A stretch of DNA of 64,000 bases from Nematostella vectensis (lineage: Eukaryota; Cnidaria; Anthozoa; Actiniaria; Edwardsiidae). The notes beneath the pieces are model-generated. The model saw only the letters and a program-made list of their open reading frames with translations. It made no database searches and was not told the DNA's origin. Location of the stretch: NCBI RefSeq assembly GCF_932526225.1, contig NC_064040.1:14566494-14630493 (forward strand), read 5' to 3'. Position numbers and translations under genes: made by a program. Of this stretch, positions 34,897 through 47,354 are shown piece by piece (the stretch's first letter is position 1; every line of letters starts with the position of its first letter).

Positions 34897-36297
34897 TAAC
34901 CGCCCGCCGATTTTTCATCAAACGATGACATCGAAAGGCACCTTAGACGAGATGAGCGAGCCCTCTCTCAGAAAAAGCCAGATTTAGCCAAAGTGCACTT
35001 TGAATTCTACGAGTTACAGTGGCGATTCTCGGCAGCCTCAAATCTTCCTGTTTGATTTTAAGAAATCTATTAAAACAGGAGTGAGCTGTACTGCAGATAT
35101 GTCCTAAATAACTCTAAGAAACTTTACATGCACAAAGAAAGCGCTTATGTCAGGTCGAGCAACGCTCCTATAGACGTGAAACATTAAAGAACGACAAATT
35201 CCACCACAAAGACATATAATATGTCACCTAAGGTTTTTGTCACCCCATAAACCACGTCTAGCGTATATCGTCCTCCGTAGATCCATTTCTGCGGCATATA
35301 ACACTCAAGCAAAAGTGTAATCTCAAAGACACTACGCACTTTATTTACTTCATCAGAAGTCTATAAAAGGGCGAAAGATTCATTGATTTAAATATCTTTG
35401 ATGTCCATAGCTTACTGAAACTTTTCAGTACACGCATTCTCTCCTCTTGCCACCCTCTTAGCTATAAGAAGGGTTTGTGTCTAGGGAGATGGCCTACGTC
35501 CGTTGAGAACAAATTCCTCACTTGCCACCTTATAAGCCGAAATCCGCAACTTATTCTAGATACGGTTACGTGATTTCACAACATACATAACGGCGAGTGT
35601 TGAATTCACGGACAGGCAAAATGCGTTTTGAGGCAAACATGGCATCTAATACACGAATTTAAACATTTTGTCATGAGGTTCCACCCGGCTAAACAGAATC
35701 TTCTAAAGATTCTTATAACAAACTGGCAACTTATCACGGATCTCAGCCTCATACGGCTAGAATCTTTAATGAACCTATAGTCTGTTATAGAAAGGAGAAA
35801 CCGCTTATAGACTTTTAAGTCAGAGCAATTGTGCAATTGTGGCGGGTGTGGCTGTTGGCAATATTACACAACTGACTTGCTTAGACTACGGTCTTAAACT
35901 CCACGGCCCCCGTAACGCGAAAGCCTTTCGAGGATTCACCCACAATTGATCTAGGTAGCCGGACTTTTTTGTACCAGTCCACATACCAATATAAATTTGC
36001 AGACAAGTCGAGGGAATGCAAAAATCTTCCTGATACAAATATCTGTCTATTTTTGCTTCCTATGGTTTAACAATAGCGCTACCACGCGACCGTGTCACCG
36101 ACAATAGGCCTTTTGTTTTCGAAACATAGCCTACCTTAAAATGACGCGGATCGAAATAGTGTAAAACGCTAGATAGCCAATCACCGACTAGTCACTTCAA
36201 TTAAAGATTCGTCCGACCTCTGATATATAAACGGGCCCGTGACTTCATGTCTCAATCCGCTAATCGAGCATACTTTACGAAGTCCTCATTAGCAACC

Positions 36298-36360
36298 TAG
36301 CGAAAAACAACTGACGAAGGTCTCTTCATTAAGAGTCCGAAACCGGTCTTGTAAACGCTA
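36298..36360 (+). ncRNA. Hammerhead ribozyme-like motif, array copy 5
   Basis: Same motif, 1464 bp after the previous copy. Confidence 0.75.
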
Positions 36361-37761
36361 TAACCGCCCGCCGATTTTTCATCAAACGATGACATCGAAA
36401 GGCACCTTAGACGAGATGAGCGAGCCCTCTCTCAGAAAAAGCCAGATTTAGCCAAAGTGCACTTTGAATTCTACGAGTTACAGTGGCGATTCTCGGCAGC
36501 CTCAAATCTTCCTGTTTGATTTTAAGAAATCTATTAAAACAGGAGTGAGCTGTACTGCAGATATGTCCTAAATAACTCTAAGAAACTTTACATGCACAAA
36601 GAAAGCGCTTATGTCAGGTCGAGCAACGCTCCTATAGACGTGAAACATTAAAGAACGACAAATTCCACCACAAAGACATATAATATGTCACCTAAGGTTT
36701 TTGTCACCCCATAAACCACGTCTAGCGTATATCGTCCTCCGTAGATCCATTTCTGCGGCATATAACACTCAAGCAAAAGTGTAATCTCAAAGACACTACG
36801 CACTTTATTTACTTCATCAGAAGTCTATAAAAGGGCGAAAGATTCATTGATTTAAATATCTTTGATGTCCATAGCTTACTGAAACTTTTCAGTACACGCA
36901 TTCTCTCCTCTTGCCACCCTCTTAGCTATAAGAAGGGTTTGTGTCTAGGGAGATGGCCTACGTCCGTTGAGAACAAATTCCTCACTTGCCACCTTATAAG
37001 CCGAAATCCGCAACTTATTCTAGATACGGTTACGTGATTTCACAACATACATAACGGCGAGTGTTGAATTCACGGACAGGCAAAATGCGTTTTGAGGCAA
37101 ACATGGCATCTAATACACGAATTTAAACATTTTGTCATGAGGTTCCACCCGGCTAAACAGAATCTTCTAAAGATTCTTATAACAAACTGGCAACTTATCA
37201 CGGATCTCAGCCTCATACGGCTAGAATCTTTAATGAACCTATAGTCTGTTATAGAAAGGAGAAACCGCTTATAGACTTTTAAGTCAGAGCAATTGTGCAA
37301 TTGTGGCGGGTGTGGCTGTTGGCAATATTACACAACTGACTTGCTTAGACTACGGTCTTAAACTCCACGGCCCCCGTAACGCGAAAGCCTTTCGAGGATT
37401 CACCCACAATTGATCTAGGTAGCCGGACTTTTTTGTACCAGTCCACATACCAATATAAATTTGCAGACAAGTCGAGGGAATGCAAAAATCTTCCTGATAC
37501 AAATATCTGTCTATTTTTGCTTCCTATGGTTTAACAATAGCGCTACCACGCGACCGTGTCACCGACAATAGGCCTTTTGTTTTCGAAACATAGCCTACCT
37601 TAAAATGACGCGGATCGAAATAGTGTAAAACGCTAGATAGCCAATCACCGACTAGTCACTTCAATTAAAGATTCGTCCGACCTCTGATATATAAACGGGC
37701 CCGTGACTTCATGTCTCAATCCGCTAATCGAGCATACTTTACGAAGTCCTCATTAGCAACC

Positions 37762-37824
37762 TAGCGAAAAACAACTGACGAAGGTCTCTTCATTAAGAGT
37801 CCGAAACCGGTCTTGTAAACGCTA
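37762..37824 (+). ncRNA. Hammerhead ribozyme-like motif, array copy 6
   Basis: Same motif, 1464 bp after the previous copy. Confidence 0.75.
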
Positions 37825-39225
37825 TAACCGCCCGCCGATTTTTCATCAAACGATGACATCGAAAGGCACCTTAGACGAGATGAGCGAGCCCTCTCTCAGA
37901 AAAAGCCAGATTTAGCCAAAGTGCACTTTGAATTCTACGAGTTACAGTGGCGATTCTCGGCAGCCTCAAATCTTCCTGTTTGATTTTAAGAAATCTATTA
38001 AAACAGGAGTGAGCTGTACTGCAGATATGTCCTAAATAACTCTAAGAAACTTTACATGCACAAAGAAAGCGCTTATGTCAGGTCGAGCAACGCTCCTATA
38101 GACGTGAAACATTAAAGAACGACAAATTCCACCACAAAGACATATAATATGTCACCTAAGGTTTTTGTCACCCCATAAACCACGTCTAGCGTATATCGTC
38201 CTCCGTAGATCCATTTCTGCGGCATATAACACTCAAGCAAAAGTGTAATCTCAAAGACACTACGCACTTTATTTACTTCATCAGAAGTCTATAAAAGGGC
38301 GAAAGATTCATTGATTTAAATATCTTTGATGTCCATAGCTTACTGAAACTTTTCAGTACACGCATTCTCTCCTCTTGCCACCCTCTTAGCTATAAGAAGG
38401 GTTTGTGTCTAGGGAGATGGCCTACGTCCGTTGAGAACAAATTCCTCACTTGCCACCTTATAAGCCGAAATCCGCAACTTATTCTAGATACGGTTACGTG
38501 ATTTCACAACATACATAACGGCGAGTGTTGAATTCACGGACAGGCAAAATGCGTTTTGAGGCAAACATGGCATCTAATACACGAATTTAAACATTTTGTC
38601 ATGAGGTTCCACCCGGCTAAACAGAATCTTCTAAAGATTCTTATAACAAACTGGCAACTTATCACGGATCTCAGCCTCATACGGCTAGAATCTTTAATGA
38701 ACCTATAGTCTGTTATAGAAAGGAGAAACCGCTTATAGACTTTTAAGTCAGAGCAATTGTGCAATTGTGGCGGGTGTGGCTGTTGGCAATATTACACAAC
38801 TGACTTGCTTAGACTACGGTCTTAAACTCCACGGCCCCCGTAACGCGAAAGCCTTTCGAGGATTCACCCACAATTGATCTAGGTAGCCGGACTTTTTTGT
38901 ACCAGTCCACATACCAATATAAATTTGCAGACAAGTCGAGGGAATGCAAAAATCTTCCTGATACAAATATCTGTCTATTTTTGCTTCCTATGGTTTAACA
39001 ATAGCGCTACCACGCGACCGTGTCACCGACAATAGGCCTTTTGTTTTCGAAACATAGCCTACCTTAAAATGACGCGGATCGAAATAGTGTAAAACGCTAG
39101 ATAGCCAATCACCGACTAGTCACTTCAATTAAAGATTCGTCCGACCTCTGATATATAAACGGGCCCGTGACTTCATGTCTCAATCCGCTAATCGAGCATA
39201 CTTTACGAAGTCCTCATTAGCAACC

Positions 39226-39288
39226 TAGCGAAAAACAACTGACGAAGGTCTCTTCATTAAGAGTCCGAAACCGGTCTTGTAAACGCTA
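39226..39288 (+). ncRNA. Hammerhead ribozyme-like motif, array copy 7
   Basis: Same motif, 1464 bp after the previous copy. Confidence 0.75.
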
Positions 39289-40726
39289 TAACCGCCCGCC
39301 GATTTTTCATCAAACGATGACATCGAAAGGCACCTTAGACGAGATGAGCGAGCCCTCTCTCAGAAAAAGCCAGATTTAGCCAAAGTGCACTTTGAATTCT
39401 ACGAGTTACAGTGGCGATTCTCGGCAGCCTCAAATCTTCCTGTTTGATTTTAAGAAATCTATTAAAACAGGAGTGAGCTGTACTGCAGATATGTCCTAAA
39501 TAACTCTAAGAAACTTTACATGCACAAAGAAAGCGCTTATGTCAGGTCGAGCAACGCTCCTATAGACGTGAAACATTAAAGAACGACAAATTCCACCACA
39601 AAGACATATAATATGTCACCTAAGGTTTTTGTCACCCCATAAACCACGTCTAGCGTATATCGTCCTCCGTAGATCCATTTCTGCGGCATATAACACTCAA
39701 GCAAAAGTGTAATCTCAAAGACACTACGCACTTTATTTACTTCATCAGAAGTCTATAAAAGGGCGAAAGATTCATTGATTTAAATATCTTTGATGTCCAT
39801 AGCTTACTGAAACTTTTCAGTACACGCATTCTCTCCTCTTGCCACCCTCTTAGCTATAAGAAGGGTTTGTGTCTAGGGAGATGGCCTACGTCCGTTGAGA
39901 ACAAATTCCTCACTTGCCACCTTATAAGCCGAAATCCGCAACTTATTCTAGATACGGTTACGTGATTTCACAACATACATAACGGCGAGTGTTGAATTCA
40001 CGGACAGGCAAAATGCGTTTTGAGGCAAACATGGCATCTAATACACGAATTTAAACATTTTGTCATGAGGTTCCACCCGGCTAAACAGAATCTTCTAAAG
40101 ATTTTTATAACAAACTGGCAACTTATCACGGATCTCAGCCTCATACGGCTAGAATCTTTAATGAACCTATAGTCTGTTATAGAAAGGAGAAACCGCTTAT
40201 AGACTTTTAAGTCAGAGCTACAATCTCCCATAAAGGACTAGGTATCAAAGCAGATTTATTTGCAATTGTGGCGGGTGTGGCTGTTGGCAATATTACACAA
40301 CTGACTTGCTTAGACTACGGTCTTAAACTCCACGGCCCCCGTAACGCGAAAGCCTTTCGAGGATTCACCCACAATTGATCTAGGTAGCCGGACTTTTTTG
40401 TACCAGTCCACATACCAATATAAATTTGCAGACAAGTCGAGGGAATGCAAAAATCTTCCTGATACAAATATCTGTCTATTTTTGCTTCCTATGGTTTAAC
40501 AATAGCGCTACCACGCGACCGTGTCACCGACAATAGGCCTTTTGTTTTCGAAACATAGCCTACCTTAAAATGACGCGGATCGAAATAGTGTAAAACGCTA
40601 GATAGCCAATCACCGACTAGTCACTTCAATTAAAGATTCGTCCGACCTCTGATATATAAACGGGCCCGTGACTTCATGTCTCAATCCGCTAATCGAGCAT
40701 ACTTTACGAAGTCCTCATTAGCAACC

Positions 40727-40789
40727 TAGCGAAAAACAACTGACGAAGGTCTCTTCATTAAGAGTCCGAAACCGGTCTTGTAAACGCTA
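40727..40789 (+). ncRNA. Hammerhead ribozyme-like motif, array copy 8
   Basis: Same motif, 1501 bp after the previous copy. Confidence 0.75.
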
Positions 40790-42190
40790 TAACCGCCCGC
40801 CGATTTTTCATCAAACGATGACATCGAAAGGCACCTTAGACGAGATGAGCGAGCCCTCTCTCAGAAAAAGCCAGATTTAGCCAAAGTGCACTTTGAATTC
40901 TACGAGTTACAGTGGCGATTCTCGGCAGCCTCAAATCTTCCTGTTTGATTTTAAGAAATCTATTAAAACAGGAGTGAGCTGTACTGCAGATATGTCCTAA
41001 ATAACTCTAAGAAACTTTACATGCACAAAGAAAGCGCTTATGTCAGGTCGAGCAACGCTCCTATAGACGTGAAACATTAAAGAACGACAAATTCCACCAC
41101 AAAGACATATAATATGTCACCTAAGGTTTTTGTCACCCCATAAACCACGTCTAGCGTATATCGTCCTCCGTAGATCCATTTCTGCGGCATATAACACTCA
41201 AGCAAAAGTGTAATCTCAAAGACACTACGCACTTTATTTACTTCATCAGAAGTCTATAAAAGGGCGAAAGATTCATTGATTTAAATATCTTTGATGTCCA
41301 TAGCTTACTGAAACTTTTCAGTACACGCATTCTCTCCTCTTGCCACCCTCTTAGCTATAAGAAGGGTTTGTGTCTAGGGAGATGGCCTACGTCCGTTGAG
41401 AACAAATTCCTCACTTGCCACCTTATAAGCCGAAATCCGCAACTTATTCTAGATACGGTTACGTGATTTCACAACATACATAACGGCGAGTGTTGAATTC
41501 ACGGACAGGCAAAATGCGTTTTGAGGCAAACATGGCATCTAATACACGAATTTAAACATTTTGTCATGAGGTTCCACCCGGCTAAACAGAATCTTCTAAA
41601 GATTCTTATAACAAACTGGCAACTTATCACGGATCTCAGCCTCATACGGCTAGAATCTTTAATGAACCTATAGTCTGTTATAGAAAGGAGAAACCGCTTA
41701 TAGACTTTTAAGTCAGAGCAATTGTGCAATTGTGGCGGGTGTGGCTGTTGGCAATATTACACAACTGACTTGCTTAGACTACGGTCTTAAACTCCACGGC
41801 CCCCGTAACGCGAAAGCCTTTCGAGGATTCACCCACAATTGATCTAGGTAGCCGGACTTTTTTGTACCAGTCCACATACCAATATAAATTTGCAGACAAG
41901 TCGAGGGAATGCAAAAATCTTCCTGATACAAATATCTGTCTATTTTTGCTTCCTATGGTTTAACAATAGCGCTACCACGCGACCGTGTCACCGACAATAG
42001 GCCTTTTGTTTTCGAAACATAGCCTACCTTAAAATGACGCGGATCGAAATAGTGTAAAACGCTAGATAGCCAATCACCGACTAGTCACTTCAATTAAAGA
42101 TTCGTCCGACCTCTGATATATAAACGGGCCCGTGACTTCATGTCTCAATCCGCTAATCGAGCATACTTTACGAAGTCCTCATTAGCAACC

Positions 42191-42253
42191 TAGCGAAAAA
42201 CAACTGACGAAGGTCTCTTCATTAAGAGTCCGAAACCGGTCTTGTAAACGCTA
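42191..42253 (+). ncRNA. Hammerhead ribozyme-like motif, array copy 9
   Basis: Same motif, 1464 bp after the previous copy. Confidence 0.75.
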
Positions 42254-43654
42254 TAACCGCCCGCCGATTTTTCATCAAACGATGACATCGAAAGGCACCT
42301 TAGACGAGATGAGCGAGCCCTCTCTCAGAAAAAGCCAGATTTAGCCAAAGTGCACTTTGAATTCTACGAGTTACAGTGGCGATTCTCGGCAGCCTCAAAT
42401 CTTCCTGTTTGATTTTAAGAAATCTATTAAAACAGGAGTGAGCTGTACTGCAGATATGTCCTAAATAACTCTAAGAAACTTTACATGCACAAAGAAAGCG
42501 CTTATGTCAGGTCGAGCAACGCTCCTATAGACGTGAAACATTAAAGAACGACAAATTCCACCACAAAGACATATAATATGTCACCTAAGGTTTTTGTCAC
42601 CCCATAAACCACGTCTAGCGTATATCGTCCTCCGTAGATCCATTTCTGCGGCATATAACACTCAAGCAAAAGTGTAATCTCAAAGACACTACGCACTTTA
42701 TTTACTTCATCAGAAGTCTATAAAAGGGCGAAAGATTCATTGATTTAAATATCTTTGATGTCCATAGCTTACTGAAACTTTTCAGTACACGCATTCTCTC
42801 CTCTTGCCACCCTCTTAGCTATAAGAAGGGTTTGTGTCTAGGGAGATGGCCTACGTCCGTTGAGAACAAATTCCTCACTTGCCACCTTATAAGCCGAAAT
42901 CCGCAACTTATTCTAGATACGGTTACGTGATTTCACAACATACATAACGGCGAGTGTTGAATTCACGGACAGGCAAAATGCGTTTTGAGGCAAACATGGC
43001 ATCTAATACACGAATTTAAACATTTTGTCATGAGGTTCCACCCGGCTAAACAGAATCTTCTAAAGATTCTTATAACAAACTGGCAACTTATCACGGATCT
43101 CAGCCTCATACGGCTAGAATCTTTAATGAACCTATAGTCTGTTATAGAAAGGAGAAACCGCTTATAGACTTTTAAGTCAGAGCAATTGTGCAATTGTGGC
43201 GGGTGTGGCTGTTGGCAATATTACACAACTGACTTGCTTAGACTACGGTCTTAAACTCCACGGCCCCCGTAACGCGAAAGCCTTTCGAGGATTCACCCAC
43301 AATTGATCTAGGTAGCCGGACTTTTTTGTACCAGTCCACATACCAATATAAATTTGCAGACAAGTCGAGGGAATGCAAAAATCTTCCTGATACAAATATC
43401 TGTCTATTTTTGCTTCCTATGGTTTAACAATAGCGCTACCACGCGACCGTGTCACCGACAATAGGCCTTTTGTTTTCGAAACATAGCCTACCTTAAAATG
43501 ACGCGGATCGAAATAGTGTAAAACGCTAGATAGCCAATCACCGACTAGTCACTTCAATTAAAGATTCGTCCGACCTCTGATATATAAACGGGCCCGTGAC
43601 TTCATGTCTCAATCCGCTAATCGAGCATACTTTACGAAGTCCTCATTAGCAACC

Positions 43655-43717
43655 TAGCGAAAAACAACTGACGAAGGTCTCTTCATTAAGAGTCCGAAAC
43701 CGGTCTTGTAAACGCTA
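43655..43717 (+). ncRNA. Hammerhead ribozyme-like motif, array copy 10
   Basis: Same motif, 1464 bp after the previous copy; last one in the array. Confidence 0.75.
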
Positions 43718-44730
43718 TAACCGCCCGCCGATTTTTCATCAAACGATGACATCGAAAGGCACCTTAGACGAGATGAGCGAGCCCTCTCTCAGAAAAAGCC
43801 AGATTTAGCCAAAGTGCACTTTGAATTCTACGAGTTACAGTGGCGATTCTCGGCAGCCTCAAATCTTCCTGTTTGATTTTAAGAAATCTATTAAAACAGG
43901 AGTGAGCTGTACTGCAGATATGTCCTAAATAACTCTAAGAAACTTTACATGCACAAAGAAAGCGCTTATGTCAGGTCGAGCAACGCTCCTATAGACGTGA
44001 AACATTAAAGAACGACAAATTCCACCACAAAGACATATAATATGTCACCTAAGGTTTTTGTCACCCCATAAACCACGTCTAGCGTATATCGTCCTCCGTA
44101 GATCCATTTCTGCGGCATATAACACTCAAGCAAAAGTGTAATCTCAAAGACACTACGCACTTTATTTACTTCATCAGAAGTCTATAAAAGGGCGAAAGAT
44201 TCATTGATTTAAATATCTTTGATGTCCATAGCTTACTGAAACTTTTCAGTACACGCATTCTCTCCTCTTGCCACCCTCTTAGCTATAAGAAGGGTTTGTG
44301 TCTAGGGAGATGGCCTACGTCCGTTGAGAACAAATTCCTCACTTGCCACCTTATAAGCCGAAATCCGCAACTTATTCTAGATACGGTTACGTGATTTCAC
44401 AACATACATAACGGCGAGTGTTGAATTCACGGACAGGCAAAATGCGTTTTGAGGCAAACATGGCATCTAATACACGAATTTAAACATTTTGTCATGAGGT
44501 TCCACCCGGCTAAACAGAATCTTCTAAAGATTCTTATAACAAACTGGCAACTTATCACGGATCTCAGCCTCATACGGCTAGAATCTTTAATGAACCTATA
44601 GTCTGTTATAGAAAGGAGAAACCGCTTATAGACTTTTAAGTCAGAGCTACAATCTCCCATAAAGGACTAGGTATCAAAGCAGATTTATTTGCAATTGTGG
44701 CGGGTGTGGCTGTTGGCAATATTACACAAC

Positions 44731-44792
44731 AGACATGTTGGTCACGATAACAAGAACATAATGCACTTAATATATCGATCTGACCAGCATTG
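44731..44792 (+). repeat. 62-bp direct repeat, right flank of retroelement array
   Basis: Identical to 27465-27526. It follows directly after the last element terminus ATTACACAAC. Confidence 0.9.
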
Positions 44793-47354
44793 GACCACTG
44801 GGGCCGGTTTCTACAAGCAGGTTAGATAGGCTATCTCGGCATTTGATTGGATAAAAAGGGCATTCATCCCTGGGATCGAGTTAACCTACTTTTTAGGAAC
44901 CCGGCCCTGTGGGGGCCAAAAGTTTGATCGCCCTAAAGGAGAAGGCGCTGTAAGGCCGATAGGCGTCGTTGAAGTTCGACAAAATCATAGAGAAATGTGT
45001 AATGACCGTCAGTAAGCAGAGAGATATTGAAGCTAGTGGGTCACTTCAGCATTTATAACACCTCTGTAATTTTCCTCTACATAAATACTGTTTAAAATTT
45101 GATTTGTGCATTTGATTTTGCTACCATGCCAGGGGCGGATCCAGAAGTTTAAAAACGGCGGGCCGAAGCAAAAGTTTCAAGAAAGGGGGCGGACTTATTG
45201 TTATATGTGTGAAAAAAGGCCGCCCCCCTCAAGCACGCGACACGTTAAAGTGAGATCTAAGATTTGTGTCAAGCGTAGTTTTATTTTTCCTCTCCAACGT
45301 TTGAAAAATATTCGGACTACCTTGTAAAATACAAAGGTCGAAAAATAATATTGGGATCAAGCATTTTATTTGAACTGGTAGAAAGAAACAAAGGAAAGCA
45401 TTTCTCCCATTGATTTATCCCTTGGTCCTTTGCGAGAGCGCTTCAATTTCCCGGGGTTCATTGCACTCACAAGCCTCGGCTTGGGACGCCCTGAGAACGA
45501 AGCAGTATCTAGCATTGTATTATCGTTCACTTGACCAATCCCCCCCCCCCCCCTCACTTTTGGGATCACCCCCCGCCCCTGTGAAATACCCCGAACCCCC
45601 CGGCTACGGGCCTGGAAAGACTAAGAAAATGGAAGTTTTCTCAAAATTTATTTGTCGATATAAAAACAGTACAATAAAATTAAAAAAAAATGCGACTAAA
45701 AATAATACTAATAATAATACAAAACCATATCATTGACATATAATATATTGCAAACTTCTGAGAATCTTGTCGGTTGGAAACTGATCCAAATGTTAAAAGT
45801 TCGCAAAGATTTTTCTTAAGTGTCGTGTTCCTTGGCAAGGTTGAACTGAGTTCCGTGTCCTTATATTTGTTCAATCTTCACATCACGAGCATCATCATCA
45901 CTTTCGCTTGATTGACCATAAACCCCGATTAAACAGACATTGACTTGTAAAAAGAGTAAGCTTTGCCTCTCGCCTCAAGGGTCCCTTTGGTCTGCTAGTG
46001 AAACAAGCGCTCTTGTCCTGTGCTTTATTCTCTCTCCCTTTTCTGCAACCAGCCTTTCCCAGCAGGCCCAAGCTCAGTAGTGCAAAACAAGAGCCAGTCA
46101 TAATCAGCACAATCTCTGTGAACATTTTTTTCGCGGAATACCCCAAACACGCTTTTCCTTCTAGAAATTACAGCTACCCCTCTTATAGCTAGCTGTACGT
46201 GTTATTGAGGTATAATCCATGCTATGAGGTCTCTGTAAATAGATTTACTGCACACTGGGTCACTACGTCTTTGAGAGGAAAACCTTACGCAAATACAGGA
46301 AAATGGGGTCAACAAAGCCACAAGCTCCCTCCGTTTAAGACTATATTTGATTACTAAGGAAAAATAACAACAGCGCAAAGCTTCTTGATGTGTTCTTTTT
46401 TTCATTCCTGCTTACTGTCCAGTGTGAGATGAGCGCGCATACAAAAAAAAAACTATAAAAAAAACCTTTCCGTAAAAACCCATCTCATCTTTAAAAAAAA
46501 CCTGTGTAAAACATTGTACCAAAAATGATATTCTATCAAGTCCAGTCGATTTTCGGATACGTGTTAAAGATAGTATAATCTTTTTATAATGTATCGGTTT
46601 TAATCTCGAGACGGGTCAAGTAAATCTTTAGAATATTTGCTCCCAAGAAGTCTCCCAAGTTATACCAGCTGAAGCGATGACCAACAGTGAAGACCTACGG
46701 TATGCGTGGGAAGATATAACATTATTCTCTCATTTGTCTCTATTACTCACTCATTTGCACCATGAAGTTAATGGTTGTGTCACTAAGAAACTGACTCTTT
46801 TTATAGCAAGTTTTTTTTCTATTTTAGAGATAGGGGGAAAGGAGCGGATGACGTCCTCACAATTCCTCTTATAGATCCGTCCCTCTGTGAGCATAGCTCA
46901 TAGTATAAACATAACGATATGGCAAGAGACCTAGATATGATATCGTTTTATCGAAAACTTGTTATATAAGAATTCTCGATATAGCGATTGGGAAAGTAGA
47001 TTTGCAGTAAACTCCCCGGGATATAACGGGTATTTTTGTAAGCAGACAAATCAGACATATACACTTATTATAAAAATGTCGAGACATGAATAATAAGTAC
47101 TAGAAGCTTGTGTTTTTAGTTCTCCAGAAATGAGACATTCTTTATAATACGTTATAGGATTTTAAATGTGAAGTGCCTAGAACATGGTTTGAATGCTAAA
47201 AATGCTATATCATTTTAATAGAAACATCAAATCGAGATTTGACATATTTTTATCACTTTAAACACTGTAACCACACTCCAAAGAAGACATGATTATTTAT
47301 TTCTTCTTCTCAGAGGCAGAGTTTATTAGCTGTTTGAAACAGAAAACTTGGGGA
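44793..47354. other. Intergenic region left of the GPCR gene
   Basis: Contains a probable MITE at 45122-45614 and otherwise AT-rich unique sequence. A minus-strand frame at 45898-46125 starts with a hydrophobic MFTEIVLIMTGSCFALLSLG segment but has no other support. An AATAAA on the minus strand (47296-47301) is likely the GPCR polyadenylation signal. Confidence 0.5.
45122..45614. repeat. Probable MITE-like element
   Basis: Begins near CCAGGGGCGGATCCAGAAG and ends CCGGCTACGGGCCTGG, with a long C-tract before the right end. The same end type recurs at 21397 and 55610. The outer CCAGG/CCTGG is inverted. No protein is encoded. Confidence 0.4.

Larger units (their letters stand above)
27527..44730 (+). 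mobile_element. Penelope-like retroelement tandem array
   Basis: Starts with an inverted partial copy (27527-28228), then a partial plus unit (28229-29052) and near-identical tandem plus units ending in GGCAATATTACACAAC at 30553, 32054, 33555, then 34408, 35872, 37336, 38800, 40301, 41765, 43229 and 44730. Unit length is 1501 or 1464 bp; short units lack 37 bp near the 3' end. A 287-bp less-degenerate 3' fragment (33556-33842) and a truncated unit (33843-34408) interrupt it. Each unit holds a degenerate reverse-transcriptase C-terminal region of Penelope type, full of stops, and a presumed promoter/5' region with a TATATAAA box near 29405. Outer ends both show the same element 3' terminus facing outward. 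The whole block is flanked by a 62-bp direct repeat. Confidence 0.88.

Noticed and set aside
28749-44660. Eleven recurring 76-77 codon minus-strand frames in the array
   Set aside because: They are antisense to the degenerate reverse-transcriptase region and recur only because the unit is repeated. The peptide matches nothing.
45898-46146. Small frame with hydrophobic N-terminus
   Set aside because: Short, no family match and no further gene signals; a chance frame is as likely.
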